Notes: generated by a model from the sequence alone, not told the origin. Positions 30,254 to 40,676 are shown, counted from the stretch's first letter. The stretch is 64,000 bases of DNA from Cyanobium usitatum str. Tous (GCF_003011885.1 NZ_PXXO01000003.1:1-64000), one strand, 5' to 3'. Numbers and translations are program-made.

Positions 30254-32377
30254 TTAAAGCTTTCGGCCTTCCAGCAGGGGGGCAGCCACCAGCAGCATCA
30301 GGCTGCGGCTTTGCAGGGGTGCGCCGGTGGGCAGCCAGGCCTCAGGCTTGGAAGGCAGGTCTTCGCCGGGGGGTAGGGCCGTGTCAATCACCCGCAGCCA
30401 GCCCTGGCGGCAGCTGGGCAGCTCAAAGTGCATCGCTTTGCTGTAGGCGTTCATGCCGCACCAAACCAAGGGCCCCTGTTGACTGTCATTGAGGCTCCAG
30501 GCCAGGGTGTGGGACCAGCTCGCCCAGTCCGGGCTTCCTAATTCGACACCGTGCCACTGGCGCCAGAGGTGGCCCCGATCGCCGCTGCGCCGCTGGGGTT
30601 TGTCATCAAGGGGCAGCTCGGGGTTGAACAGCCCGGCCAGATGGGCCCGTAATTGCAGCAGGCGTTGCAGAAACAGGCGCAGGGCCAGGTCGCCCGTATC
30701 GGGTTGCCAGTGCATCCAGCCGAGGGGGTTGTCCTGGCACCAGGTGTTGTTATTGCCGCCCTGGCTGCGGCGCACCTCGTCACCCATCAACAGCATCGGC
30801 ACTCCCGGTGCGAGCAGCAGGCTTGTGAGCAGATTGCGCAGCTGGCGCTCGCGCAGGGCCGTGATGGCTGGATCGGAGCTGGGACCCTCTACACCGTGGT
30901 TCCAGGTGTTGTTGTGATTATCGCCGTCGCGGTTGTCCTCACCGTTGGCCAGGTTGTGCTTGCCGTTGAAGCTCACCAGATCGGCCATGGTGAAGCCGTC
31001 GTGGGCGGTCAAGAAGGTGATGCACTGACCCGGATGCACCGGTGTGTTGGTGAAAAGGTCTGGGCTGCCGCTCAGGCGCTGGGCCATGGTCCAGCAGGTT
31101 TTTTCATCACCCTTCCAAAAGCGACGCAGGTCGTCGCGGAAGCGGCCGTTCCAGGTGGCCACCCGGCGGGCTGGGAAGTCGGCGAGGCGATAGAGGCCAC
31201 CGCAATCCCAGGGTTCGCTGATCAGTTTCAGGTCGCCGAGATCTGGATCGGCTTCCATCTCCTCAAATAGGGGCGGCGCGTCTAGGGGGGCCAGGTTGTC
31301 GCCGCGGCTGAGGGCGATGCCCAGGTCGAAGCGGAAGCCATCAATTCCCAGCTCCGTGGCCCAGCAGCGCAGCGATTCCAGGATCAGCCGCCGCACCAGC
31401 GGCCGATTGGCCGCAATGGTGTTGCCGCAGCCGCTCACATCTTGGTAATCGCCTTTGGCGCTCTGTTGGTAGTAGAGGCGGTCGCAGAAGCCGCGCCAGC
31501 TGAGGGTGGGCCCATCCTGATTGCCCTCAGTGGTGTGGTTGTAGACCACATCCAGTAGTACTTCGATGCCGGCCCGGTGGCAGGCGGTCACCAGTTGACG
31601 CACCTGGTCGCGGCCGCTGAGCGGGTCATCGCCCACCAGATAGTCGGGATGGGGCGCCATCCAGCTCAAGGGGCTGTAGCCCCAATAGTTGTGGCGTCCG
31701 GCCGGGGCGTCGTTGGGATCGAAGGCCATCACCGGCAGCAGCTCGATGGTGGTGATGCCCAGATCCTTCAGGTAGGGAATGGTGTGGATCAGCCCAAGCA
31801 AGCTGCCGTGCAGCTGCGCTGGCACAGGACAACCCGGTCCCTGGGTGAAGCCACCCACGTGCAGTTCATAAATGACGCTCTTCTGCCAGCTGTGGCGGGG
31901 CCGGGGGGCGTGGCTGAAATCAAAGCGGTCGCGCTCAGTTACCACTCCCTTGAGGCAGTGGCCGGTGTTGGGTGCCGCCCCAACGGCGCCGCCACGCTGA
32001 TAGCTCTGCCAGCCGGCGATCGCTCGGGCGCAAGGGTCGAGCAGCACCTTGGACGGATTAAAGCCATGGCCGCCCGGCTGCAGCGGCCCAAATGCCCGGT
32101 AGCCGTAACAGCTGCCCAGGCCCAGACCCTCCACCTCCACATGCCAGTGATCAGCAGAGCGGTGCCGCTGGTCCAGTTCCACCACCCGCGCTGGCTCGCT
32201 TGCCTCACCGTCGGCGAACAGGAGCAGCTCGATCCGGGTGGCCAGAGGGGCCACCACCGAAAAGTTGACACCTCGGCTGGTGAGGCTTGCCCCCAGCGGC
32301 CAGGGGTGGCCGATGTGAATCCCTTGGTGGTGATTCGGGGGTGGAGCTAGCTCAGGACTGTTGAATTGGACCGTCAA
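30254..32377 (-). CDS. glgX: Glycogen debranching enzyme / isoamylase GlgX
   Basis: This enzyme hydrolyses alpha-1,6 branches of glycogen during reserve breakdown. It has 707 residues with an N-terminal beta-sandwich (CBM48, about 20-130) and a GH13 barrel. Motifs are DVVYNHT, GFRFDLG (nucleophile Asp), LISEPWD (acid Glu) and FLTAHDGF (third Asp). A C-terminal beta domain ends the protein. Glycogen mobilised by GlgX would supply pyruvate for the PFOR/hydrogenase cluster 15 kb away; that link is metabolic inference, not linkage by operon. Confidence 0.95.
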   Translation of the reverse strand: MTVQFNSPELAPPPNHHQGIHIGHPWPLGASLTSRGVNFSVVAPLATRIELLLFADGEASEPARVVELDQRHRSADHWHVEVEGLGLGSCYGYRAFGPLQPGGHGFNPSKVLLDPCARAIAGWQSYQRGGAVGAAPNTGHCLKGVVTERDRFDFSHAPRPRHSWQKSVIYELHVGGFTQGPGCPVPAQLHGSLLGLIHTIPYLKDLGITTIELLPVMAFDPNDAPAGRHNYWGYSPLSWMAPHPDYLVGDDPLSGRDQVRQLVTACHRAGIEVLLDVVYNHTTEGNQDGPTLSWRGFCDRLYYQQSAKGDYQDVSGCGNTIAANRPLVRRLILESLRCWATELGIDGFRFDLGIALSRGDNLAPLDAPPLFEEMEADPDLGDLKLISEPWDCGGLYRLADFPARRVATWNGRFRDDLRRFWKGDEKTCWTMAQRLSGSPDLFTNTPVHPGQCITFLTAHDGFTMADLVSFNGKHNLANGEDNRDGDNHNNTWNHGVEGPSSDPAITALRERQLRNLLTSLLLAPGVPMLLMGDEVRRSQGGNNNTWCQDNPLGWMHWQPDTGDLALRLFLQRLLQLRAHLAGLFNPELPLDDKPQRRSGDRGHLWRQWHGVELGSPDWASWSHTLAWSLNDSQQGPLVWCGMNAYSKAMHFELPSCRQGWLRVIDTALPPGEDLPSKPEAWLPTGAPLQSRSLMLLVAAPLLEGRKL

Positions 32378-32513
32378 GGGGCCGAGCCTGCTGCGGTGAC
32401 GCTAGGCGCGAATCTTGGCCGGGGCAGCAGGCAATCGCCTGAGGTGCCCGTCTCCGGACGGATCGCGCTCCACTCCTTGCCCTGTTTTTGCCCGCTGCCG
32501 CTGCATAAACAAG

Positions 32514-33194
32514 TTGACCCAGTTGACCCAACCACCCGAATCCGGCCGGCCGCCCCAGCAGGTGCGCCCTGGTCTGTGGCTGTTCGCCCCCAGCCGCGAT
32601 AGCCAGGGGGGAAGCAGCTGGCTGCTGGAGGCCGCTGCTTATGGAGGTGGCGGAGATCTGCTGGTGGATTGTCCGGGATTCACTGAGGCGAATTTGGCCA
32701 TCTTGCGCCAGCGCACTGAGCTGGTGGGGCCAGGCAGGCTTGTGCTCACTAGCCGCGAGGGCCACGGCCGCTGCCGGCGCTGGCAGGAGGCCCTGGGCTG
32801 GTCTGTGCTGGTGCAGGAGCAGGAGGCCTACCTGCTGCCGGGTGTGCAGAGGTGCACCAGCTTTGGCGAGCAGCTGACCCTGGCGCCTGGGGTCCAACTG
32901 CTCTGGACCCCAGGGCCCACGCCGGGCTCCTGCGTGCTGCTGGTGCGTGCTGGAGCAGTCGATGGCCTGTTTTGTGGGCGCTTGCTGTTGCCAATCGGAC
33001 CAGCGGCTTTGGCGCCCTTGCGCACGGCGCGCACCTTCCATTGGCCCCGCCAGCTGGCCAGTTTGGAGCGGCTGCGCAGCTGGTTGCCGGCCGGCTCTCC
33101 CGACTGGATCGCCAGTGGTGGTGGGCTTGGTGCCCTGCGCGGCGAAAAACTCGTGAATGGGGGTGCGCAGCTGCTGGCTGGGCTCGTCTTTTGA
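32514..33194 (+). CDS. Metallo-beta-lactamase-fold-like protein with degenerate metal site
   Basis: This protein of about 226 residues resembles the MBL-fold hydrolases found in picocyanobacteria. It shows RPGLWLFAPSRDSQGGSSWLLE, then GGDLLVDCPGFTEANLAIL and LWTPGPTPGSCVLLV. The classical HxHxDH motif is absent: the matching place reads LVLTSREGHGRCRRWQ. It may therefore bind metal poorly or not at all. The start is uncertain; TTG 32514 or 32523 fits better than a longer in-frame extension from 32415. An opposite-strand frame of similar length is a shadow. Confidence 0.75.
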   Translation: MTQLTQPPESGRPPQQVRPGLWLFAPSRDSQGGSSWLLEAAAYGGGGDLLVDCPGFTEANLAILRQRTELVGPGRLVLTSREGHGRCRRWQEALGWSVLVQEQEAYLLPGVQRCTSFGEQLTLAPGVQLLWTPGPTPGSCVLLVRAGAVDGLFCGRLLLPIGPAALAPLRTARTFHWPRQLASLERLRSWLPAGSPDWIASGGGLGALRGEKLVNGGAQLLAGLVF

Positions 33195-33386
33195 GCCATT
33201 TGGAGCCTCCCTGGACCCCCCATGTGGGGAAATTGTCACGAAAACCGTTGCGCCGGAGCACTTCTGTGTTGCAGCAGCGGCCAGAGCCCCATACCATTGG
33301 CGCGCTCATCTCAGGGCCGGTCGGGGTTTTCCGACTCGCCACCTTTCGTCGCAACACGACCGCCACCCCCGAGGCTTCCTATTCCC

Positions 33387-33662
33387 ATGAACAAAGCTGA
33401 TCTCGTCAACCTCGTTGCCGCCCGCACCGAGCTCACCAAGACCGACGTCTCCCAAGTCGTCGACGCCGCAATCGAAACCATCATCGACTCGGTCGTAGAA
33501 GGCAAGAAGGTGTCGATCTTGGGCTTCGGCTCCTTCGAGCCCCGTGAGCGCTCTGCCCGCCAGGGTCTGAACCCCAAGACCGGCGAGAAGATCAAGATCC
33601 CCGCCAAGCGGGTGCCTGCCTTCACCGCCGGCAAGATGTTCAAAGACCGCGTCCAGGGCTGA
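33387..33662 (+). CDS. hup: DNA-binding protein HU
   Basis: This 91-residue nucleoid protein starts MNKADLVNLVAARTELTKTD and carries the HU signature GFGSFEPRERSARQG, followed by NPKTGEKIKIPAKRVPAF, the DNA-contacting arm. The ATG at 33387 matches the family length; an in-frame extension upstream is not native. A terminator follows the gene. The stretch 33195-33386 upstream is non-coding and should hold its promoter. Confidence 0.97.
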   Translation: MNKADLVNLVAARTELTKTDVSQVVDAAIETIIDSVVEGKKVSILGFGSFEPRERSARQGLNPKTGEKIKIPAKRVPAFTAGKMFKDRVQG

Positions 33663-33688
33663 TCTGGTTTCAGGTAATTCCTGCCCCG

Positions 33689-33713
33689 GCGGCTCCTAGG
33701 GGCCGCTTTTTTT
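33689..33713 (+). terminator. Intrinsic terminator after the HU gene
   Basis: GCGGCTCC and GGGGCCGC form a short G/C hairpin at 33689-33706, followed directly by TTTTTTT. It lies 27 bases after the HU stop. Confidence 0.85.
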
Positions 33714-33742
33714 GTGCCCAGGGCAAAGTGGGCCCCTGAGTG

Positions 33743-34721
33743 ATGCTTCCCCCTGCTGGCTGCTGCGCCGCTGCCATCCCACCTGCAGGCCCTGGTTGAG
33801 GCCGGTCTGGCCCAGCGCCAGCTGGGGTATCGCGGCCGTTTCGCCCCATCCCCCACCGGCGCTCTGCACCGCGGCAACCTGCGCACGGCCCTGCTGAGTT
33901 GGTTGCACGCCCGGCTGCGGGGGGGCGCCTGGTTGCTGCGCCTCGACGACCTCGACACGCCCCGCAATCGGGCCGGTGCTGAGTCTTCGATTTTGACCGA
34001 TCTGGCTTGGCTGGGCCTCAATTGGGACGGCCCGGTGCTGCGTCAGAGCGAGCGGCGCGGGCTCTACGCCACGGCCCTGTCAGCCCTGCGGCGCCATGGC
34101 TTGCTCTATCCCTGCCGCTGCAGTCGCCGCCTGCTCGCCGATATCTCTGCGCCCCACGGCGCTGCTGCTGTGTATCCGGGCACCTGCCGGGCAGCCAGTG
34201 GCGGCTGGGGGCCGGTGCAGGGGCGACTGCCCAGCTGGCGCTTGCGGCTGGAACCCGGGAGCCTGCATTGGCTGGAGAGCTATGGCGCTCCTGGGGAGCT
34301 CGATGGGCCAGCGGCTGTTGGTGATGTGGTGTTGCGCCGGGCTGATGGTTACCTCGCGTACCACCTGGCCACAGCGGTGGATGAGCTGGTTTTGGGAATT
34401 AGCGATGTGGTGCGCGGTGACGATCTCTGGGGAGCCACGGGTGCCCAGGTGGCAGTGATGGCGGCGCTGGGCGCGCCCCCGCCCCGCTACGGCCATGTGC
34501 CGCTCTTGTGCGATGGCAGCGGGCGGAGGCTCAGCAAGCGAGAGGGCGCCGAGGGGCTAGCGGGCTACCACCAGCTCGGCATGGACGCAGCGGCAGTGGT
34601 GGGCCAGCTAGCTGCCAGTGCGGCTTTGGTGCCAGCTGGCAGCCGCCTTTCAGCTGCTGAATTACTGCAGCAACTCAGCTCAGAGCGGCTGGACCAAGTG
34701 CTCCGGGGCGCCCAGGCTTAA
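33743..34721 (+). CDS. gluQ: Glutamyl-Q tRNA(Asp) synthetase, apparent frameshift near the start
   Basis: This stand-alone glutamyl-tRNA synthetase catalytic-domain paralogue charges glutamate onto queuosine of tRNA-Asp. The HIGH-like motif FAPSPTGALHRGN begins near 33840. The zinc region CRCSRR with YPGTCR and the KMSKS-like RRLSKREG are all present. The frame holding these motifs has no ATG, GTG or TTG between the upstream stop (33741) and a TTG at 33903, which would cut off the HIGH motif. An ATG at 33743 would give a natural N-terminus (MLPLLAAAPLPSHLQ) if the C run at 33749-33753 had four instead of five bases. A CTG start at 33771 is the other option. Confidence 0.85.
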
Positions 34722-34798
34722 GGAAGGTTTCGGGATCAAGTGGGGAAAAGCAGATCACACTGGTGGATAGCTCTAAGTTCCCAAATGGGGACATTTCG

Positions 34799-35032
34799 AT
34801 GACCTACTCCGATGGGCCCCTGCAGCGGTCAAGCCACGCAAATTCCTGCCGCTGTCAGCAATGCGGAGGCAGCGGCATGCTGCGGCTGGACGATCAGCGC
34901 TACCGCACCTGCCTTGATTGCTTAGGGCAGGGCAAGGTGCTGCAGGCCATTGGTGCTACCACCGTCGCCGCCATTCTCAAAGGACGGACTGGGCTTCAGG
35001 TCAGCCTTTCTGCTTCTTCTTCCGCCAAATGA
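34799..35032 (+). CDS. Small DnaJ-like zinc-ribbon protein
   Basis: This protein has about 77 residues from ATG 34799; a GTG at 34763 would add 12. It holds two CxxC pairs, CRCQQCGGSG and CLDCLGQGK, in the CxxCxGxG style of DnaJ zinc fingers. It has no J domain. Similar tiny CxxCxGxG proteins occur in cyanobacteria and plastids, some linked to photosystem assembly. That role is not shown here. It converges with a minus-strand mini-gene that overlaps its end. Confidence 0.6.
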   Translation: MTYSDGPLQRSSHANSCRCQQCGGSGMLRLDDQRYRTCLDCLGQGKVLQAIGATTVAAILKGRTGLQVSLSASSSAK

Positions 35033-35114
35033 AGAAGGCTGCGGTAGCCACCACCACGGCTAGGGGCGCCGCAGTTAACAGCAGCAAAATCACGGCAGTC
35101 CAGTCCGTGTACAT
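35001..35114 (-). CDS. 37-residue single-membrane-span mini-protein
   Basis: An open frame on the minus strand starts at ATG 35114. It encodes MYTDWTAV, a hydrophobic stretch of about 20 residues, FFIWR and a lysine-rich tail (KKKQKG). The layout is one transmembrane helix with a positive cytoplasmic end, like the small subunits of photosynthetic complexes, but I do not recognise it. It overlaps the end of the zinc-ribbon gene by 32 bases on the opposite strand. Confidence 0.5.
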   Translation of the reverse strand: MYTDWTAVILLLLTAAPLAVVVATAAFFIWRKKKQKG

Positions 35115-35172
35115 CGCTCAGAGGCCAAACCGGAGCCATCATCCCAGTAAGCCGTTCTGGTTGACGATCCCC

Positions 35173-35457
35173 ATGGCACGGGTATTTCCCATGGCTCTGA
35201 TATTTCGATCAGCCCTTGCAGTGGGGGTCATCAGCACTGGTTTGCTCGTGGGTCAGCCAGGCCGGGCTGGGGTGGAGTTTGACAACTGCCAGCCCACCGC
35301 CGATGGCGGCATCAGCTGCGACACCCGTCCCACCGGCAATACCCAGATGGATGACGAGGCGGCCCGCTATGGACTCTTTAACGACGCCAGCCCCGGCTGG
35401 AGCGAGTTCGATCCCGATCAGGGCTTTGAGGACGACCTCGGTGGCAACGACACCTGA
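35173..35457 (+). CDS. Small secreted cyanobacterial protein upstream of hoxE
   Basis: This 94-residue protein has a signal-peptide-like start (LIFRSALAVGVISTGLLVG) and a mature acidic domain. That domain contains two Cys (FDNCQPTADGGISCDTR), MDDEAARYGLF, and a tail rich in Asp/Gly. Related proteins of unknown function occur in marine and freshwater Synechococcus. The start is ATG 35173, with ATG 35191 as an alternative. The gene overlaps the hoxE start by 17 bases, so it may be the first gene of the hydrogenase transcript. Confidence 0.7.
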   Translation: MARVFPMALIFRSALAVGVISTGLLVGQPGRAGVEFDNCQPTADGGISCDTRPTGNTQMDDEAARYGLFNDASPGWSEFDPDQGFEDDLGGNDT

Positions 35458-35830
35458 TCGCCCCGGCTGCCATGCCCTGGATGCCTCGCTGATCGAACGC
35501 CTGCATGCTGTGCAGCAGCGGCATGGCTATCTGCCGCGAGCTGAGCTGCAGCAGCTGGCGGTTGCCATGCAGCGACCCCTTAGCGATGTGATGGGGGTGG
35601 CAAGTTTTTATCACCTGTTTCGGCTTGTTCCTCCGCCATTGCACCGCTGTGTGGTGTGTCGTGGCACCGCCTGCTTTGTGCGGGGGGCGGAGCGGCTGGA
35701 GGCGGGCCTGCGGCGGCGAGGGGTGGCGTTCGAGACCGCCAGTTGTGTGGGGGCCTGCGGCCAGGCGCCAGTGCTGGTGCTCGACGGCACTGTTGGTTGC
35801 GGCGACCCCGGTGCCTTGCCAGAACCATGA
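35441..35830 (+). CDS. hoxE: Bidirectional hydrogenase diaphorase subunit HoxE
   Basis: This 129-residue NuoE-like subunit carries a [2Fe-2S] cluster in the diaphorase part of the NAD(P)-linked [NiFe] hydrogenase. Cluster ligands are visible as CRGTAC (C-x4-C) and CVGACG (C-x3-C). The motif VMGVASFYHLFRLVPP is typical of the family. It starts at GTG 35441, inside the preceding gene. Its stop overlaps the hoxF start as ATGA. Confidence 0.94.
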   Translation: MATTPDRPGCHALDASLIERLHAVQQRHGYLPRAELQQLAVAMQRPLSDVMGVASFYHLFRLVPPPLHRCVVCRGTACFVRGAERLEAGLRRRGVAFETASCVGACGQAPVLVLDGTVGCGDPGALPEP

Positions 35831-37311
35831 AGGCGGCCATCTCCTGGCGTTGTTGCGATGCCACCTCCTGCCGGGCGGCGGGGGCCGCGGCCCTGCGGCA
35901 GAGGTTGGTGGCCCAGCACGGGGTGGAGCGGGTGAAGTCGGTGGGCTGCCTGCGGCTGTGTGGTCAAGGTCCCCTAGCTGCCGCCGACCACGAAGATGGC
36001 CGCGTCGAGTTGTTTGGCGGCGTGGCCGCTGAGCGCCAGCTGGATCCGGAGCATCCCTTCTTCACCCTGCAGCGATCCGTGGTGCTGGAGCGTTGTGGCC
36101 TGGTGGATCCGGGCTGCCTCGACGACGCCCTTGCCCAAGGCGCCTACACCGCCCTCGCCGCCTGCCGCCAGCTGGCACCGAAAGCCGTGGTGGAGGAACT
36201 GGAGCGCAGCGGGCTGCGGGGCCGCGGCGGGGCCGGCTATCCCACCGGCCGCAAATGGCAGTTGGTGGCAGCTCAGCCGGGCAGCAGCAAGGTGGTGGTG
36301 TGCAACGCCGATGAGGGCGACCCGGGTGCCTTCATGGACCGGGCCGTACTGGAGGGCGATCCCCACCGGCTGCTGGAGGGCATGGCGATCGCAGCCCATG
36401 CCGTGGGGGCCAGCGAGGGTTTTATTTACGTGCGGGCCGAATACCCCCTAGCTATTGAGCGGTTGCGCCGCGCCATCGCCGCTGCTGAGACCAGGGGGGT
36501 ACTGGCGGGCTTTGCCATCCAGCTGCGCATCGGTGCCGGGGCCTACGTGTGCGGCGAGGAAACGGCCCTGCTGCATTCGATCGAGGGTGGGCGGGGTACG
36601 CCGCGGCCGCGGCCGCCCTATCCGGCGGTGTCGGGGTTGTGGGGCCTGCCCACCTTGATCAACAACGTTGAAACCTTTGCCGCCGTGCCGGCAATCTTGC
36701 GGCAGGGCGGCGCCTGGTATGGCGCCATGGGCACCGCCACTAGCAAGGGCACCAAGGTGTTTGCCCTCTCTGGTGCCATCACCCACACCGGCTTGATCGA
36801 GGTGGAGATGGGCACAAGCCTGCGCACCATCGTTGAAACGATGGGAGGAGGGGTGCCTGCCAACCCCAACGGCAGCCTTGGCGTGGTGAAGGCGGTGCAA
36901 ACCGGTGGCCCCTCAGGCGGATGCGTGCCGGCGGCGCTGCTCGATACCCCGGTCGACTACGAGAGTCTGCAGGCGCTGGGATCAATCATGGGTTCGGGCG
37001 GCATGGTGGTGATCGACGAGTCGCTGGCGATGCCTGAGCTGGCCCGCTATTTCATGGGCTTCTGCGCGGCCGAGAGCTGCGGCAAGTGCCTGCCCTGCCG
37101 GGCCGGCACGGTGCAGCTGGAGCAGCTGCTCGATCGCTTCGTGGAGCGGCGCGCCACCGGCGCGGATCTCGTGCAGCTCGAGCAGCTTTGCGGCATGGTC
37201 AAAGCCACCAGCCTTTGCGGGCTGGGTCAGTCGGCTCCCAATCCGGTGCTGAGCACCTTGCGCTTTTTTCGCGCTGAATATGAGGCGGCCATCGCCGGAG
37301 CTGCGCCATGA
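35827..37311 (+). CDS. hoxF: Bidirectional hydrogenase diaphorase subunit HoxF
   Basis: This 494-residue NuoF-like subunit binds NAD(P)H and FMN. The N-terminal thioredoxin-like [2Fe-2S] region (about 1-75) has CCDATSC and CLRLCGQG. The nucleotide and flavin site follows, with GLRGRGGAGYPTGRKW, CNADEGDPGAFMDR and GAGAYVCGEETALL. The C-terminus has the [4Fe-4S] motif ESCGKCLPCRAGT with a distant Cys in TSLCGLGQ. The ATG at 35827 overlaps hoxE. It exchanges electrons between NAD(P)H and the HoxU clusters. Confidence 0.96.
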   Translation: MKAAISWRCCDATSCRAAGAAALRQRLVAQHGVERVKSVGCLRLCGQGPLAAADHEDGRVELFGGVAAERQLDPEHPFFTLQRSVVLERCGLVDPGCLDDALAQGAYTALAACRQLAPKAVVEELERSGLRGRGGAGYPTGRKWQLVAAQPGSSKVVVCNADEGDPGAFMDRAVLEGDPHRLLEGMAIAAHAVGASEGFIYVRAEYPLAIERLRRAIAAAETRGVLAGFAIQLRIGAGAYVCGEETALLHSIEGGRGTPRPRPPYPAVSGLWGLPTLINNVETFAAVPAILRQGGAWYGAMGTATSKGTKVFALSGAITHTGLIEVEMGTSLRTIVETMGGGVPANPNGSLGVVKAVQTGGPSGGCVPAALLDTPVDYESLQALGSIMGSGGMVVIDESLAMPELARYFMGFCAAESCGKCLPCRAGTVQLEQLLDRFVERRATGADLVQLEQLCGMVKATSLCGLGQSAPNPVLSTLRFFRAEYEAAIAGAAP

Positions 37312-38039
37312 CCCAAGTGCTGCCCAGCGTCAGCCTGCAGATCAACGGCCAACCCTGCACGGTGGCGGCCGATGCAACGGTGTTGCAGGCGATCCGCAGC
37401 GCCGGTCTGCACGTGCCCACCCTCTGCCACCTCGATGGCCTCACTCCCGTGGGGGCCTGCCGGCTTTGTTTAGTGGCCCTTGAAGGCCACCCCAAACTCG
37501 AACCGGCCTGTGTCACCACCGTGGCTGAAGGGATGGTGGTTCATACCCACACGCCCGAGCTGGAGGGCTACCGGCGCATGGCGGTGGAGCTGTTCTTTGC
37601 TGAGGGCAATCATGTGTGCGCTTTCTGCGTGGCCAATGGCGCTTGCGAGCTGCAGGACGTGGCGGTGGAGGTGGGCATGGACCACTCCCGTTTCCCCTAC
37701 CAGTACCCCCATCGCCATGTCGATGCTTCCCATGCCCTGTTTGGGCTGGATCACCACCGCTGCATCCTTTGCACCCGTTGCGTGCGGATGTGCGACGAGA
37801 TCGAAGGGGCGCACGTATGGGATGTGGGCTACAGGGGCAGCGCCTGTTCGATCATTGCCGGCCTCGACCAGCCCTGGGGCGAGGTGGAAGCCTGCACCTC
37901 CTGCGGCAAGTGCGTGGATGCCTGTCCAACCGGCGCCCTGTTTCGTAAGCAGGACGCCACCGCCGAGAAGCAGCCCCACCCCGAGCGGGCCCAGCAGCTG
38001 GCTGCAGCGCGCACTGACCACCGCTGGCGCAACCAATGA
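37308..38039 (+). CDS. hoxU: Bidirectional hydrogenase diaphorase subunit HoxU
   Basis: This 243-residue NuoG-N-terminal-like iron-sulfur subunit relays electrons between HoxF and HoxY. It has a plant-type [2Fe-2S] domain with [17 protein letters not shown] His/Cys [4Fe-4S] motif follows ([15 protein letters not shown]). Two ferredoxin-type clusters are in [11 protein letters not shown] and [16 protein letters not shown]. It starts in an ATGA overlap with hoxF and ends in one with hoxY. Confidence 0.96.
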   Translation: MTQVLPSVSLQINGQPCTVAADATVLQAIRSAGLHVPTLCHLDGLTPVGACRLCLVALEGHPKLEPACVTTVAEGMVVHTHTPELEGYRRMAVELFFAEGNHVCAFCVANGACELQDVAVEVGMDHSRFPYQYPHRHVDASHALFGLDHHRCILCTRCVRMCDEIEGAHVWDVGYRGSACSIIAGLDQPWGEVEACTSCGKCVDACPTGALFRKQDATAEKQPHPERAQQLAAARTDHRWRNQ

Positions 38040-38617
38040 CCACTCCCCAGGTGCCACCCCCAAAGCTGCGATTTGCCACGGTGTGGCTGGCCGGCTGCAG
38101 CGGCTGCCACATGTCGTTTCTCGACCTTGATGAATGGCTCTTTGAGCTCGCCGCAGCGGTGGAGATCGTCTACTCACCGGTGGCAAGCGACATCAAGGTG
38201 TTTCCCGAGGGGGTGGATCTGTGCCTGGTGGAGGGGGCGGTGGCCAACGCCGACAACCTCGAGCTGGCCCTGCAGCTGCGGGCTCGCAGCAAGGTGGTGG
38301 TGTCCTTCGGTGATTGCGCCGTGAGCGCCAACGTGCCGGGCCTGCGCAACCTCTGGGCAGGAGTGGCTGGTGGCAGCCGCCAGAGCGTGCTGGAGCGCGG
38401 TTATGTGGAGCTAGCTGATCGCGGCGCCCAGCACCCCCACGCCCCCGGCATCGTGCCGGAGCTGCTGGAGCGGGTGCTGCCGCTGCATGAGGTGATTGCG
38501 GTGGATCACTTCCTGCCCGGCTGCCCGCCTTCGGCCGAGCGGATCCGGGCGTTTCTGGAGGCCCTGCTGCGCGGCGAGCCGCCGCCGGAAGGTCAGGCCA
38601 TGTTGAGCTTCGGCTGA
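38036..38617 (+). CDS. hoxY: [NiFe] hydrogenase small subunit HoxY
   Basis: This 193-residue small subunit carries the proximal [4Fe-4S] cluster next to the active site. Ligand motifs are [21 protein letters not shown] and [11 protein letters not shown]. It lacks a Tat signal and extra clusters, as expected for the soluble bidirectional type. It is followed after 11 bases by hoxH. Confidence 0.96.
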   Translation: MTTPQVPPPKLRFATVWLAGCSGCHMSFLDLDEWLFELAAAVEIVYSPVASDIKVFPEGVDLCLVEGAVANADNLELALQLRARSKVVVSFGDCAVSANVPGLRNLWAGVAGGSRQSVLERGYVELADRGAQHPHAPGIVPELLERVLPLHEVIAVDHFLPGCPPSAERIRAFLEALLRGEPPPEGQAMLSFG

Positions 38618-38628
38618 GGGAGATCGCT

Positions 38629-40107
<1,479 letters not shown>

Positions 40108-40195
40108 GGGGGCAACCCCAGGGCAACGCCTCGCTGCGGATCAGGTCATCGCCGCCAACAATTAGGAGCTCGCCTCCCCCCTCTCTTGGTTTGCC

Positions 40196-40630
40196 ATGGA
40201 GAAGCACCCCCAGGGCAGCCGCCTGGTGATCGGCATCGGCAACAGCCTGCGCGGTGACGACGGGGTGGGGGCGTTGCTGGCCGAACAGGTGGGAGGCCGC
40301 AGCGTGCAGCAACTCACCCCCGAGCTGGCTGCGGAGCTGGCCGAGCTGGAGGAGGTGCTGTTTATCGATGCCTGGCTGGCTCCGGCAGGTGGGGCTCCCC
40401 AGTTGGTGGAGGTGATCCCGGCCGGGGCCGGAGCGCCGGACAGCCACCGGCTCGAGCCCGCCCAGCTGCTGGCGATCAGCCAGGCGCTCTATGGCCGCGC
40501 CCCTGCAGCCTGCCTGCTCCAGGTGCCGGCCCATGCTTTTGAGCACGGCAACACTCTGTCGGTTGAGATCCAGGCGGCCCTGCCTCGTTCCCAGGCGCTC
40601 ATGCAGGGCTGGCTGAGGCGCCATGCATGA
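40196..40630 (+). CDS. hoxW: Hydrogenase maturation endopeptidase HoxW
   Basis: This 144-residue protease cleaves the C-terminal tail of HoxH after nickel insertion. The start GIGNSLRGDDGVG gives the conserved nickel-sensing Asp of this peptidase family; FIDAWLA and VPAHAFEHGNTLS follow. It begins 88 bases after hoxH. Its last codons CAT GCA TGA overlap an ATG that opens a remnant of hypA. Confidence 0.92.
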   Translation: MEKHPQGSRLVIGIGNSLRGDDGVGALLAEQVGGRSVQQLTPELAAELAELEEVLFIDAWLAPAGGAPQLVEVIPAGAGAPDSHRLEPAQLLAISQALYGRAPAACLLQVPAHAFEHGNTLSVEIQAALPRSQALMQGWLRRHA

Positions 40631-40676
40631 GCTGAGCCTCATACCTGCGCTCTTTGGAGTGGAACTGGCTCCTTAA
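40613..40676 (+). pseudogene. Relic of the hypA 5' end behind hoxW
   Basis: An ATG at 40623 opens MHELSLI before the frame dissolves and stops at 40676. The first six residues equal those of the intact HypA 1.06 kb downstream. The 30 bases at 40613-40642 match 41670-41699 at 25 of 30 positions, including an identical GCGCCATGCATGA. Four of the five differences fall in third codon positions or just outside the coding part. This suggests that hypA once followed hoxW directly with an eight-base overlap. Confidence 0.65.

Noticed and set aside
32352-33239. A 295-codon minus-strand frame over the MBL-like gene
   Set aside because: It is Gln/Pro/Ala-rich with no domain character; the plus-strand frame has recognisable MBL-like segments.
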